A stretch of 64,000 nt of DNA from Deltaproteobacteria bacterium (lineage in GTDB: Bacteria; Desulfobacterota; Desulfobacteria; Desulfobacterales; Desulfatibacillaceae), in contig JACRLG010000028.1 in assembly GCA_016235345.1 (NCBI GenBank), forward strand, positions 272,809-336,808, in the 5' to 3' direction. Shown piece after piece: positions 16,384 to 25,407 of the stretch. Under the pieces are notes generated by a model. It was not told the origin of the DNA, did no database searches, and saw only the letters and a program-made list of their open reading frames with translations. Position 1 is the stretch's first letter, and the number at the start of each line of letters is the position of its first letter. The translations under genes and the position numbers were made by a program.

Positions 16384-16938
16384 TCAGGCGAGCATTTCCG
16401 CCACGGAGGAAAACACGTCGGTAAGGCGCAGGATGCCCGTTATGCGGCCCCTTCTGATCACCAGAAGGCTTTTGTGGTGGCCCATCACTAATTGGTGTAT
16501 GGCCTCGTCTATGGCGGCGTTTTCGTGCACGAATTCCGATTCGGAAGTGGGCTTGTACATTATCCGGGTCACGGGCAAGGTTTTGGCCTTGGAGCAAATG
16601 TCAGCCAGGGGCTCTTTCCAGAGCTTGTAGTCGTCGGCCAGAAGTTTTAAAAACCTGTTGGAAAACCCCACCCTGCCCACCTGGGGCTGGCCTGCGATTA
16701 TGGCCCCGTAGCTGGGCTCAAGGCTTCTTATCACGTCCATCTGGCTTATCTTGCCTATCACGTGGCCGTCCTTTTTGGTCACCACCAGAATGGCCCTGTG
16801 CGCGTCGTGGTTGCGGTCGTGAAGTTTCTGCGACTCCTTGAGGGCCTTTACCGCGTCGGAAAGCGTTGCGTCCTCGCGTACCGTGGAGTATTGTTCCAGC
16901 GGGATCATTATGTCTTTTACCGTTACTGTTTTTTCCAT
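16384..16938 (-). CDS. CBS-domain protein
   Basis: A 184-residue cytoplasmic protein with two CBS motifs (about residues 8-70 and 120-184), the usual adenosyl-ligand-binding pair. Recognisable pieces are VKDIMIPLEQYSTV, HRAILVVTKKDGHVIGKIS, ITRIM-type VTRIMYKPTS and KSLLVIRRGRITGILRLTDVF. No enzymatic domain is attached, so a regulatory role is likely. The ATG at 16938 is chosen over a longer frame because the CBS fold begins there and AAAGG lies upstream. A second stand-alone CBS protein is encoded at 63283. Confidence 0.85.
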   Translation of the reverse strand: MEKTVTVKDIMIPLEQYSTVREDATLSDAVKALKESQKLHDRNHDAHRAILVVTKKDGHVIGKISQMDVIRSLEPSYGAIIAGQPQVGRVGFSNRFLKLLADDYKLWKEPLADICSKAKTLPVTRIMYKPTSESEFVHENAAIDEAIHQLVMGHHKSLLVIRRGRITGILRLTDVFSSVAEMLA

Positions 16939-17163
16939 GTCATTTTTTCCTTTGCGGTTATATTTAAAACAGGAAACCGCTGCCAAAAGGGCGGATGAAC
17001 CGATCGGCCCGATGGCGTTTAACAAGATTGGCTATATTATTGAGGTCGCCTCCGGCGCTGGGCGATGCCTTGTGCGAAGGCTACGGAACGGTGTTTTGAA
17101 CGCCTTTTCATACAGTTTCCCAAATCAGGGGCCGTTCGTCAAGAACGGCGGGTGAGTTTTTTT

Positions 17164-17541
17164 ATGGGCCTTGTTTCATATCTTCCGGGCGACCGGTGCA
17201 TTTATCACGTTTCGGGGCGCTGCCTGGCCGGGCTGGGGGAGAACTCCGGCAGGCACGCCAAGTGGCGGTGCCGCATAGTGAGCGCCTGGGAGCGCGCCTT
17301 TGACGACTATCTTCTGCAGGTTGACCAGTTCGACATAGACCCGGACACGGCGGCCCGTATATGGAGCCGCAGGCTGGAAAAAATAGTGGACCGGCCCCGG
17401 TGCCCCAGTTTCATGCCCGGAGGGGATGAAACCGTTGGTTGCGCCCTTGTCTTCGAGGACCTGTGCCTGAAAAAGATTCCGGTCTGCAAGGGCCGCTGCC
17501 GGCGTTACCGGGTGGAAGACGGCGAAGACCGGGAAAAGTGA
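17164..17541 (+). CDS. Conserved-looking cysteine-rich protein, function unknown
   Basis: A 125-residue soluble protein with eight cysteines, spread as CIYHVSGRC near the front, WRC, PRCPSF, GCALVFEDLC and a terminal CKGRCRRYR. The spacing suggests metal or Fe-S binding rather than disulfides, since no signal peptide is present. The frame extends upstream, but the ATG at 17164 begins the protein-like part; the ribosome site (GGCGGGTGAG) is weak. I do not recognise the family. It is divergent from the CBS gene and stands alone. Confidence 0.6.
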   Translation: MGLVSYLPGDRCIYHVSGRCLAGLGENSGRHAKWRCRIVSAWERAFDDYLLQVDQFDIDPDTAARIWSRRLEKIVDRPRCPSFMPGGDETVGCALVFEDLCLKKIPVCKGRCRRYRVEDGEDREK

Positions 17542-17878
17542 CCGCAGTAAAAAATCCGCACCGGACGGTCTTCATTTATCGGCCTTCCCCGCCGGGGTTC
17601 GGCTGATTTTTAGCAGGCATTGTGGCCGCATCCTCCAAAATATCTTCAACCATCCATAATCATTCATCAATATTCCGCAGTACCCGGCTCCGGCGTGGGG
17701 GCCGTTCGTGCTTTTCTGGTACTTTGGCCTGCCCCTCTCGCCTTTTAACTGCACCGGGTATTAGATATAATCATGATATATCCTGATGGTTTCAGCATCG
17801 CAAATTTGTTCTAATTTGCACCGCAGTCGATTTCCTTCCCGGATTGCCAGTCTTTGGAATTCTCACCCGAGGAGCGCC
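17542..17878. other. Intergenic region with candidate promoter and operator-like inverted repeat
   Basis: No gene seen. It is more AT-rich than its surroundings near the right end. It contains TATAAT at 17766-17771 and a perfect inverted repeat at 17800-17819, both upstream of the radical SAM operon. Confidence 0.6.
17766..17819 (+). promoter_or_regulatory. Candidate promoter and inverted repeat upstream of the twin radical SAM operon
   Basis: A perfect TATAAT (17766-17771) with a weak -35 (TTTAAC, 16 bp away) predicts a start near 17778. At 17800-17819 lies GCAAATT-tgttct-AATTTGC, a 7-bp perfect inverted repeat just inside the transcript. That position suits a repressor operator or a small RNA hairpin. 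Confidence 0.35.
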
Positions 17879-19315
17879 ATGAAGCTCTATCTCGTCCATC
17901 CGCCCTCCCATTACTCCGGAGTCGTTCCGCCCCTGGGCCTGGCGAAACTTGCAGCCTACGTGCGCGAGAGGATGCCCGACATCTCAATCACCGCCTTCGA
18001 CCTCAGGGTCGAGTCCCAGCGCCGGGTTTTTTTTGAAGCGGTGGCTTCGGAAAAACCCGATGTAGTCGGCATGTACGGAATAGCTCCCGACGCAGACCTT
18101 GTGGAAGCCCTCCTTTTGCGCCTTCGCCCCCATGCAAGGTATCTGGCCCTGGGCGGCCCCCTTGCCACGGTGTTTCACAGGCACGCCCTTCTAAATTACG
18201 CCGTGGACTACCTGATTTTGGGAGAGGGCGAAATCCCGTTTCTGAAACTCCTTTCGCGCCTTAAAGAAGGCAGGGAGGACGTGTCGGACATCCAGAGGGT
18301 GTTCCAGAGGGGCGATATGGATTTTTCATACGATCCGGCGGCTGACCTGGTGCCGGACATAAACACCCTGCCCCTGCCCGCCTGGGACCTCTTTGACGTT
18401 CCGGCCTATTTCAGGTTTAGCCACAATTCCATGAGTAACGTTTTGGGACGCAAAAGGGTGATGCCGGTTTTCACCTCGCGGGGCTGCCCCTTCGGCTGCG
18501 CCTACTGCCACAACATCTTCGGGAAAAAGTTCCGCCCCAAAAGCCCGGAAAACGTGCTGGAGGAAATCCGGATGCTGGTGGACAGGTACGGCGTGGACGC
18601 CATCGAGATTCTGGACGACACCGCCAACCTGGACCAGGGCCGCATAATGGCCATCTTAGACGGTATAATCGCCTTGGGCCGCAAGCTCCGGCTCACCTTT
18701 CCCAACGGGCTGCGCACCGACCTTCTCTCCGAAAAGCTGATCGACAAACTGGCCGAGGCCGGAACCTATCGCATAAGCCTTGGAATAGAAGTGGGCACCA
18801 GGCGTTCCCAGAGGGCCCTTCACAAGGTCCAGAGCTTTGGCCGCATGGAAAGGGCCATCAATTACATGGCATCCAAAAGGTCCATCGTCATAGGCGGTTT
18901 TCTGATGATCGGCTGCCCCGGCGAAACCCGAAAGGAGATCGAAGCCACCATAAGCTACGCCAGAAGGCTGCCCCTGGACATGGTGAGCATCCACATAGTG
19001 ACGCCCTTTCCCGGAAACGGAATCTTCGAGCGGCTTTCGGAGGAGCGAAAGGCCCAGGTCATGGCCATTCCACCTGAGAGGTTCAGCTACGACAACATGC
19101 CGTTTACCGTTTGCGAGCTTTCCGCCGAGGAACTCGTGCGGATAAAGCGCCTTGCATATCTGTCCTTTTATTCCGACCCCAAGCGCATGTTTTCCCTTTC
19201 CCGAAAAATATCCTTGAAAGAGTTTGCCACGGGGGGGTATGAAATGCTACGGATTATCTCTTCGGGCCGCCACAGGCTGCTGGCGGATACCCGCGAAGGG
19301 CCGGCCACCGCGTGA
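17879..19315 (+). CDS. B12-binding-domain radical SAM protein (first of a pair)
   Basis: A 478-residue enzyme. The N-terminal cobalamin-binding Rossmann domain (about residues 1-150) carries PPLGLAKLAAY. The radical SAM core begins with TSRGCPFGCAYCHNIFGKKF, where CxxxCxxC binds the 4Fe-4S cluster. The core motifs GVDAIEILDD and LGIEVGTRR follow. It is strongly similar to the next gene across the whole core, including the unusual CHNIFGKKFR-xx-SPENVLEE stretch, so the two are paralogues. The ATG at 17879 follows CGAGGAGCGCC; 31 upstream codons look non-coding. Substrate unknown. Confidence 0.88.
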   Translation: MKLYLVHPPSHYSGVVPPLGLAKLAAYVRERMPDISITAFDLRVESQRRVFFEAVASEKPDVVGMYGIAPDADLVEALLLRLRPHARYLALGGPLATVFHRHALLNYAVDYLILGEGEIPFLKLLSRLKEGREDVSDIQRVFQRGDMDFSYDPAADLVPDINTLPLPAWDLFDVPAYFRFSHNSMSNVLGRKRVMPVFTSRGCPFGCAYCHNIFGKKFRPKSPENVLEEIRMLVDRYGVDAIEILDDTANLDQGRIMAILDGIIALGRKLRLTFPNGLRTDLLSEKLIDKLAEAGTYRISLGIEVGTRRSQRALHKVQSFGRMERAINYMASKRSIVIGGFLMIGCPGETRKEIEATISYARRLPLDMVSIHIVTPFPGNGIFERLSEERKAQVMAIPPERFSYDNMPFTVCELSAEELVRIKRLAYLSFYSDPKRMFSLSRKISLKEFATGGYEMLRIISSGRHRLLADTREGPATA

Positions 19316-19388
19316 CGTCCTTCCGGCCCGATTCGATCTCACATGAGGCGGGCTTTCGCTGCGTCCCGGAAGGTTCAAGAAACCGTAA

Positions 19389-20771
19389 ATGGCCAGGATA
19401 CTCCTAGTCAAGACAAGCCCCGCCCATCTTCACCAGGCGCGCACCGCCCCTCCACTTGGCCTTATGTATCTCGCAGCCTCCTTAAGGGAGAGCGGCCACA
19501 CCCCTTCCATACTCGATCTAAGGACAAATCCCCTTTCCCGCGAGGAAACAGGCCGCCGGGTCAGCTCGTTTGCGCCCGACGTGGTGGGCTTTTCCGCCTT
19601 TTCCGTGGAAATGCCCCAGGTGAGGAGCCTTGCCTGGTATCTGAGGGATTCGGGAGTCTTTTCCGGGCCCATGATACTGGGTGGCCCGCACGCCTCCGCC
19701 GCCGGGCCTGAGGCCCTGTGCGGGGGCCTTTTCGATGTGGCCCTGAAAGGGGAGGGCGATGCGGCCCTGCCCCGTCTGGTGGACGCCCTGGCGACGGGCC
19801 GGAGCGAAGGGCTCGATTCCATTCCGGGCCTCAGTTACCGCAAAAACGGAGTCACCGTGGAAACCGGCAGGCCCCGGCTTATGGCCGATGTTGACTCCCT
19901 GCCCTTCCCGGCCTGGGACCTTGTGGACGTTCCCTCCTATTTTTCCGCCATCCGCACCTGTTTTCTGAAAAACCGCCCGTACATGCCGGTATTCACCTCC
20001 AGGGGCTGCCCCTACGGCTGCATTTACTGCCACAACATATTCGGGAAAAAGTTCAGGGCCAGAAGCCCGGAAAACGTGCTGGAGGAAATGTCGGCCCTGA
20101 TCGGGCGCTACGGAATACGGGAATTCGAGATTCAGGACGACATCTTCAACTACGACCCGGCGCGCGCCGCCGAAATATGCGAGGGGATTCTGAGCCGGGG
20201 CTGGAAGGTGATGATATCCTTTCCCAACGGCCTTCGGTGCGACATACTGGACAAGGGGCTTCTGGCCCTCATGCGAAGGGCCGGGGCCTATTTCCTGGCG
20301 GTGGCGGTTGAAACGGCCTCCGAGCGCATCCAGGCCATGATACACAAAAATCTCGACCTCAAGCGGGTGGAAGAGACGGTACGAAACGCCCGCGACCTGG
20401 GCATAGTCACAATAGGCAACTTCATGCTGGGCTTTCCCACCGAAACCGGGGAGGAGCTTAGGCGCACCATAGATTTCGCCTGCCGCCTGCCCTTAAACTT
20501 CGCCTCTTTCATGACCGTCACTCCCTTTCCCGGCACCAGGCTTTGCGAAATGTGCGGCCAGATCGAAGCGCCCGATGAAAGCGGGATGCACTTTTACAGG
20601 GCGAGCCACAATCTTTCCACCCTTTCGGACCGGGAATTTTTTTCCTTGAGGCGAATGGCCTACCGAAGGTTTTACGCAAGGCTTCCCCAAAGGGTGGTTT
20701 TTAGCGGCGCTCACAAGAGCCTGGCCCTTGGCCGGGCGGTTTCCCATTATTTTCAGATGCAGCTTTCATGA
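19389..20771 (+). CDS. B12-binding-domain radical SAM protein (second of a pair)
   Basis: A 460-residue paralogue of the preceding enzyme. It has a cobalamin-binding domain (PPLGLMYLAASLRESG, then DVVGFSAFS and ILGGPHAS), then the radical SAM cluster motif SRGCPYGCIYCHNIFGKKFR and EFEIQDDIFNYD. It overlaps the downstream membrane-protein gene by 4 nt (ATGA at 20768), indicating translational coupling. Two related enzymes plus a polytopic membrane protein suggest successive modification, for example methylation or C-C bond chemistry, of a membrane-associated substrate. That is inference only. Confidence 0.88.
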   Translation: MARILLVKTSPAHLHQARTAPPLGLMYLAASLRESGHTPSILDLRTNPLSREETGRRVSSFAPDVVGFSAFSVEMPQVRSLAWYLRDSGVFSGPMILGGPHASAAGPEALCGGLFDVALKGEGDAALPRLVDALATGRSEGLDSIPGLSYRKNGVTVETGRPRLMADVDSLPFPAWDLVDVPSYFSAIRTCFLKNRPYMPVFTSRGCPYGCIYCHNIFGKKFRARSPENVLEEMSALIGRYGIREFEIQDDIFNYDPARAAEICEGILSRGWKVMISFPNGLRCDILDKGLLALMRRAGAYFLAVAVETASERIQAMIHKNLDLKRVEETVRNARDLGIVTIGNFMLGFPTETGEELRRTIDFACRLPLNFASFMTVTPFPGTRLCEMCGQIEAPDESGMHFYRASHNLSTLSDREFFSLRRMAYRRFYARLPQRVVFSGAHKSLALGRAVSHYFQMQLS

Positions 20772-22270
20772 TCTCCGGGCCGGACAAAAAACGCCTCTGG
20801 AAAAGGCTTATAGCGGCGGTTTCCCTTTCGGCGCTGTTCGTGGGCCTGTGGGAGACCTTCGTCAGCCCGGATTTTTTTTCCTACCTTGCACTTGGCGGGT
20901 ATGTGGCCATCAACAAGAGCCTGCCTGCCTACAACTTTTTCACCTATATCCCCTCTCCGCGCAATTTCATAAATCACGCCTGGTCGGTGGCCGTCCTGAC
21001 CCACCTTGTTTACGAGTCCTTCGGGTTTTTGGGAATACAGTGTTACAGGTGGGCCTTGGCCCTTGCGACACTGGGCCTCGTATATTACGCGGCAAGAAAG
21101 CGCGGGGCGTCCCGGACAGCCTCCCTGGCGGTCCTGGGCCTCATCGCCCCCTTTGCCCCGGCGGCCTTTCCTCTTTTCCTGGCCCGCAATTTTTCTTATT
21201 TCTATTTCGTTCTCTGCCTTCACATGCTGGAGGAAACCGGAACCAGCCGCCGGAAAACGTCCATGGTCCTGTTGCCGGTCCTTTTCTGGGCCTGGGCCAA
21301 CACCCATATGTCGGTTCCGGCGGGGTTCATACTTTTCGGAATCTACATCGCCTGCGGCTTTTTTTCCAGGCCTCGGCCCCGCTGGCTCATGGCTTCGGGC
21401 GCGGCGGCCTTCGCCCTCACCTTCGCCACTCCCTTCGGGGCGGATTTGTGGGAAAACTTCCTCGTCTCCCTTTCCTACGATCCCAACGATTACGGCGGCG
21501 AATGGCTGCCCCTGGCCGAGGCCCTGAAAATCGGGTTCGACAAGGACGTGCTTTACCCGTTTCTGGGGCTTTTGCCCCTTGCCGGGATTCTTTGGGCGAG
21601 GTTCCTGAAAGGCGATCTTGCGGCTAAATCGGTCATGGCGGTGATGGCCCTCCTGGCCTTCAAATACAACCGCCACGTCACCCTTTTCGCTCTGGCCTTC
21701 GGGGTTTACGCGCCCCGTGCCCTGGACCGGGCGGCGGCGGAGTTTTTGCGGACCAGTGGCGGCTCCACCGGGCGCGCGGCCCGCGTGGCCACCGTGGCGG
21801 TCCTGCTGACGGCTGCGGCCTTTTCGGGGTTTTTCATCTCGAAAAGGGCCATGGGCCTTTCCGAATGGGGCCCGCCCCTTTCGCACAGAATTCCGGCCCG
21901 GCCCGTGAACAGCTCTGTGATACACTCCTTCTATCCGGTGGGAGCGGTTGAATACATGAAGTCCCTGGAGCTTTCGGGGGACGTTCTCACCTGGGCCATG
22001 TGGGGGGGCTATCTGTCCTGGGAGTGCTTTCCGAGGGTTCGCTCGGCTGTGGACGGAAGGGCCTACGAGGAGTATCCCAAGGACATATACAACGACTACG
22101 TGAGGTTCTATTACGGTATGCCCGGATGGAGGAGGATACTGGAGAGGTTTCCGCCGGATCACGTGCTGGTCCACGCCAACACGGTTGCCGACGTTCGCAT
22201 GTCCCGGTTGAACGACTGGTGCGAAATTTACAGGGATGAGGTCTCGGCTCTTTATACGCGGATATACTGA
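20768..22270 (+). CDS. Polytopic membrane protein, possible glycosyltransferase-type (function unknown)
   Basis: A 500-residue protein with about ten hydrophobic segments up to residue 380, then a soluble C-terminal domain. An acidic motif after the first helix (SPDFFSYLALGG) and the later DGRAYEEYP and WAMWGGYLSW elements recall uncharacterised membrane proteins with a PMT/ArnT-like plan, which use polyprenyl-linked sugars. I cannot assign a reaction. Translation is coupled to the radical SAM gene upstream, so it probably acts in the same pathway. Convergent with the small gene that ends at 22297. Confidence 0.75.
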   Translation: MISGPDKKRLWKRLIAAVSLSALFVGLWETFVSPDFFSYLALGGYVAINKSLPAYNFFTYIPSPRNFINHAWSVAVLTHLVYESFGFLGIQCYRWALALATLGLVYYAARKRGASRTASLAVLGLIAPFAPAAFPLFLARNFSYFYFVLCLHMLEETGTSRRKTSMVLLPVLFWAWANTHMSVPAGFILFGIYIACGFFSRPRPRWLMASGAAAFALTFATPFGADLWENFLVSLSYDPNDYGGEWLPLAEALKIGFDKDVLYPFLGLLPLAGILWARFLKGDLAAKSVMAVMALLAFKYNRHVTLFALAFGVYAPRALDRAAAEFLRTSGGSTGRAARVATVAVLLTAAAFSGFFISKRAMGLSEWGPPLSHRIPARPVNSSVIHSFYPVGAVEYMKSLELSGDVLTWAMWGGYLSWECFPRVRSAVDGRAYEEYPKDIYNDYVRFYYGMPGWRRILERFPPDHVLVHANTVADVRMSRLNDWCEIYRDEVSALYTRIY

Positions 22271-22296
22271 CCGAACAGGCCCGCCGTCAGCGCCTG

Positions 22297-22554
22297 CTAT
22301 GCGCCCCAGAAACGCACCTTTTCAAAGGGGCAGCCGGAAAAATCATTGACGAAAACCCCGCCCTTCACCCGGCCCACACCGCATTCCCGCGAGCATTCGC
22401 AGTCGCAGAGGGTCTTGGCCCCGTCCTTGCCGCCAAACTCCTTGTCGTAAGAAAGGGTGAGGCGAATGTCGCGGCCCAGGTCGCGCCCTATTTTCGGGCA
22501 CTGCACGTACCTGTAAACCACCATCTGAAGAGGGATTCTCTCTGCCGGCTCCAT
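22297..22554 (-). CDS. Small cysteine-rich protein, function unknown
   Basis: An 85-residue protein with six cysteines: one at VQCPKIG, four clustered in LCDCECSREC, and one in SGCPF. It has no export signal, so metal or Fe-S binding in the cytoplasm is plausible. GGGAG lies upstream of the ATG, and a good promoter (TTGACA-17-TAAATT) lies about 40-70 bp upstream, so I consider it a real gene. No family recognised. Confidence 0.65.
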   Translation of the reverse strand: MEPAERIPLQMVVYRYVQCPKIGRDLGRDIRLTLSYDKEFGGKDGAKTLCDCECSRECGVGRVKGGVFVNDFSGCPFEKVRFWGA

Positions 22555-22592
22555 GGCTTTTCTCCCGTGCGGGTTCGGACCACTACGCCTTA

Positions 22593-22621
22593 AATTTAAG
22601 AATAATTATTATTTTTGTCAA
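22593..22621 (-). promoter_or_regulatory. Sigma-70-type promoter for the small cysteine-rich gene, with AT palindrome
   Basis: On the minus strand: TTGACA (22616-22621), a 17-bp spacer and TAAATT (22593-22598). The spacer includes the palindrome AATAATTATT, which could be an operator for a metal-responsive repressor. That last point is inference from position and composition only. Confidence 0.55.
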
Positions 22622-22640
22622 GCCCTGCTTCTATGGGCTG

Positions 22641-25301
22641 TCAGGCCGCATCTTTTTTCCTCCTCCTCATGGCAACTATCCTCTTGACAGCCTTTTCGAT
22701 TTCCACGGCCACGAAAATTGAAAAAGACACGCCGATGGTTATGCCAAGCTCTTTGATCGTTAAAGGCTCGGTGTTGAAAATCGGGTTTAAAACCGGCGTG
22801 TAAATGGTGGCGAGCTGAAGGGCGAAACTTAGAAAAACCGCGTAGAGAAGCCACCTGTTGGAAAAGACCCCTATGGAAAAGAGTGAGCGGGTCTCGCTTC
22901 TTATGGCCATTACGTGAAAGAGCTGCAGAAAGCACAGGACCGAGAAAACCATGGTCTGCCAGTGGGTGTTGTTGTGGTCGATGTACCACATTTGGGTCAA
23001 AAGGCAGACGCCGCCGATGAAAAGCCCCACCCACATGGCGTGGAAGCCGAGGCCGTGGGCGAAGATGCTTTCCGAGGGCCGCCTTGGGGGCCGCTCCATG
23101 ATGTCCTTTTCCGCAGGCTCCACCGAAAGGGCCAGGGCGGGCAGGGCGTCGGTCATGAGGTTGATGTATAGAATCTGGATGGGCACAAGCGGTATGGGAA
23201 GGCCCAGGACCGGGGCCAGAAAAAGGGTCCACACCTCGCCCGCGTTGGTGGTTAAAAGGTATTTCACGAATTTTCTTATGTTGTCGTAAATCTTGCGCCC
23301 TTCCCGGACAGCCGCCACGATGGTGGCGAAGTTGTCGTCCAGAAGGATCATGTGGCTGGCCTCCTTGGCCACGTCCGTGCCGGTGATGCCCATGGAAACT
23401 CCGATGTCGGCGCGTTTCAGTGCCGGGGCGTCGTTCACGCCGTCGCCGGTCATGGCCACGTACTGGCCCCTTTCCTGGAGGGCTTTGACGATCATGAGCT
23501 TCTGCTCCGGGGCGACCCTCGCGTAGACCCTTATGTCCTCCACCCTTTTGGCGAAATCCTCCGGCGACATTCTGGCCAGCTCCCGGCCCGTGATGGCGGC
23601 GCGGGAATCATCCTTCCAGATGCCCAGCTTCATGGCTATGGCGCGCGCAGTCACCGGGTGGTCGCCCGTTATCATCACCGGGTGGATGCCCGCCGTGCGG
23701 CAGAGGGCCACGGCGTTTCTGGCCTCCTCCCGTGGCGGGTCCATGAGGCCCGCTAGCCCCAGAAGGGTGAGGCCGTTTTCCACGTTTTCCGGGGACAGGT
23801 CTTCGGGAAGGCTCTCCCAGCGGCGCATTGAAAGGCACAGGACCCGAAGGCCCGACGCGGCCATTTTTTCGTTGGCCCTTGAAAGGGCGCTGACGTCAAC
23901 CGGCCTTTTTTCCTCGGAAAAAAGGGTCTCGACCGAGCGCTCGAAGAGGACATCCGGCGCGCCCTTGGTGAAGGAGACGAAGCCGTTTTCCAGGCGGTGG
24001 AAGGTGGTCATGGCCTTCCGGTCGGAATCGAAGGGAAGCTCGGCCACGCGCGGAAAGGCCTCTTCGAGATGCCCCTTGTCGAAGCCCTTTTCTGCGGCCA
24101 GAACGTAGAGGGCGGTCTCGGTGGGGTCGCCCACCGCGTTTCCCGAAGCGTCCCTGCGTGCGTCGTTGGAAAGGGCCAGGGCCAGGAGAAACCAGTCAGC
24201 CGCAAGATAGTCGTCGGGAAAGACGTCGGCCCCGGCGCGGGAGGCGATGCCCTCCGCCGGAACGCGCTCTCCGGCAAACCAAGCCTCGGTGAGCTTCATG
24301 CGGTTCATGGTCAGGGTGCCGGTCTTGTCGGTGCAGATGTATGTGACCGAACCCAGGGTCTCCACTGCCGGGAGCTTGCGCATGAGGGCGTTTTGCCTCA
24401 CCATCTTGCGGGCCCCAAGGGCGAGGCTTATGGTGACCACCGCCGGAAGGGCCTCCGGGATGGCGGCCACGGCAAGGGACACGGCGGTCAGGAGCATCAG
24501 GAGGGGGTCTTCGCCACGGGCCACGCCCACGCCGAAAACCACCACGCAGATGAACAGGATCACCACCGCAAGGCGCTTGCCGAAGGAGGCCATGCGCTTT
24601 TGAAGGGGGGTTTTGACCTCCTGCTCTGTGTCCAGCATGGCGGCGATCTTGCCCAGCTCGGTCTTCATGCCCGTGGCGACAACCACACCAAGGCTGCGCC
24701 CGTAGGTGGCAAAGGTTCCTGCGTATGCCATGTTGAGCCGGTCGCCCAGGGGCGGGTTTTCATCTGAAATGGGGCGGGAGTTTTTTTCCACGGGCACGGA
24801 CTCGCCGGTGAGGGCGGCCTCCTCCACAGAAAACTTCACCGCCTCCACAAGCCGCACGTCGGCGGGAACCACGCTTCCGGCCTCCATCACAACGATATCG
24901 CCCGGAACCACCCGAAAAGCGGCCACGTGCTCCGGCGCTCCGTCCCTGATCACCACCGCTGCCGGCGCGGCCATCTTCTTCAGGGCTTCCATTGCCTTTT
25001 CGGCACGGTATTCCTGAACGAATCCGATTATGGCGTTCACAACCACTATCACCACTATGGCCACGGTGTCGGCCACCTCTCCCAAAATCCCGGAAACCAC
25101 GGCGGCCACCATCAGAACCACGATCATGACATCCGCGAACTGGGCCAGGAGCATCTTCCACACAGAGGCCCCGCCCTTTTCGGCCAGGGCGTTGGGGCCG
25201 TATTCTTCGAGCCGCTTCCCGGCCACGGCTGCGGAAAGCCCCGTAAACCCGGTCTCAAGCCCGGAAAAAACCTCCTGGGTGTCCAACTGGTGCCAGTTCA
25301 T
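22641..25301 (-). CDS. P-type cation ATPase, Ca2+-type (P2A)
   Basis: An 886-residue pump. It shows the actuator loop TGES (165-168), TM4 motif IPEALPAVVT (about 281-290) with the calcium-site Glu, phosphorylation motif DKTGTLT (325-331), TGDHPVTA, MTGDGVNDAPALKRADIG, and TM5-6 motifs NAGE and NLMTDALPALAL. The C-terminus has the four further helices of P2-type pumps. The TM4 and TM6 residues fit calcium (or manganese) export from the cytoplasm. The N-terminal cation-ATPase domain is present and there are no heavy-metal-binding CxxC domains. GGGAG precedes the ATG. It probably stands alone. Confidence 0.9.
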   Translation of the reverse strand: MNWHQLDTQEVFSGLETGFTGLSAAVAGKRLEEYGPNALAEKGGASVWKMLLAQFADVMIVVLMVAAVVSGILGEVADTVAIVVIVVVNAIIGFVQEYRAEKAMEALKKMAAPAAVVIRDGAPEHVAAFRVVPGDIVVMEAGSVVPADVRLVEAVKFSVEEAALTGESVPVEKNSRPISDENPPLGDRLNMAYAGTFATYGRSLGVVVATGMKTELGKIAAMLDTEQEVKTPLQKRMASFGKRLAVVILFICVVVFGVGVARGEDPLLMLLTAVSLAVAAIPEALPAVVTISLALGARKMVRQNALMRKLPAVETLGSVTYICTDKTGTLTMNRMKLTEAWFAGERVPAEGIASRAGADVFPDDYLAADWFLLALALSNDARRDASGNAVGDPTETALYVLAAEKGFDKGHLEEAFPRVAELPFDSDRKAMTTFHRLENGFVSFTKGAPDVLFERSVETLFSEEKRPVDVSALSRANEKMAASGLRVLCLSMRRWESLPEDLSPENVENGLTLLGLAGLMDPPREEARNAVALCRTAGIHPVMITGDHPVTARAIAMKLGIWKDDSRAAITGRELARMSPEDFAKRVEDIRVYARVAPEQKLMIVKALQERGQYVAMTGDGVNDAPALKRADIGVSMGITGTDVAKEASHMILLDDNFATIVAAVREGRKIYDNIRKFVKYLLTTNAGEVWTLFLAPVLGLPIPLVPIQILYINLMTDALPALALSVEPAEKDIMERPPRRPSESIFAHGLGFHAMWVGLFIGGVCLLTQMWYIDHNNTHWQTMVFSVLCFLQLFHVMAIRSETRSLFSIGVFSNRWLLYAVFLSFALQLATIYTPVLNPIFNTEPLTIKELGITIGVSFSIFVAVEIEKAVKRIVAMRRRKKDAA

Positions 25302-25407
25302 TAAAAACTCCCGTTTAGGAAAAAAGTGACATGACCCAAAACGGCGCGGGGCCGCCCCGAATCAAAATGTTTAACCCGAAAAATAGCCGCGTGCAAGAAT
25401 AACCGGA

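Noticed and set aside
20753-22174. 473-residue minus-strand frame
   Set aside because: Antisense shadow of the radical SAM/membrane-protein genes, which have clear domains and coupling on the plus strand.
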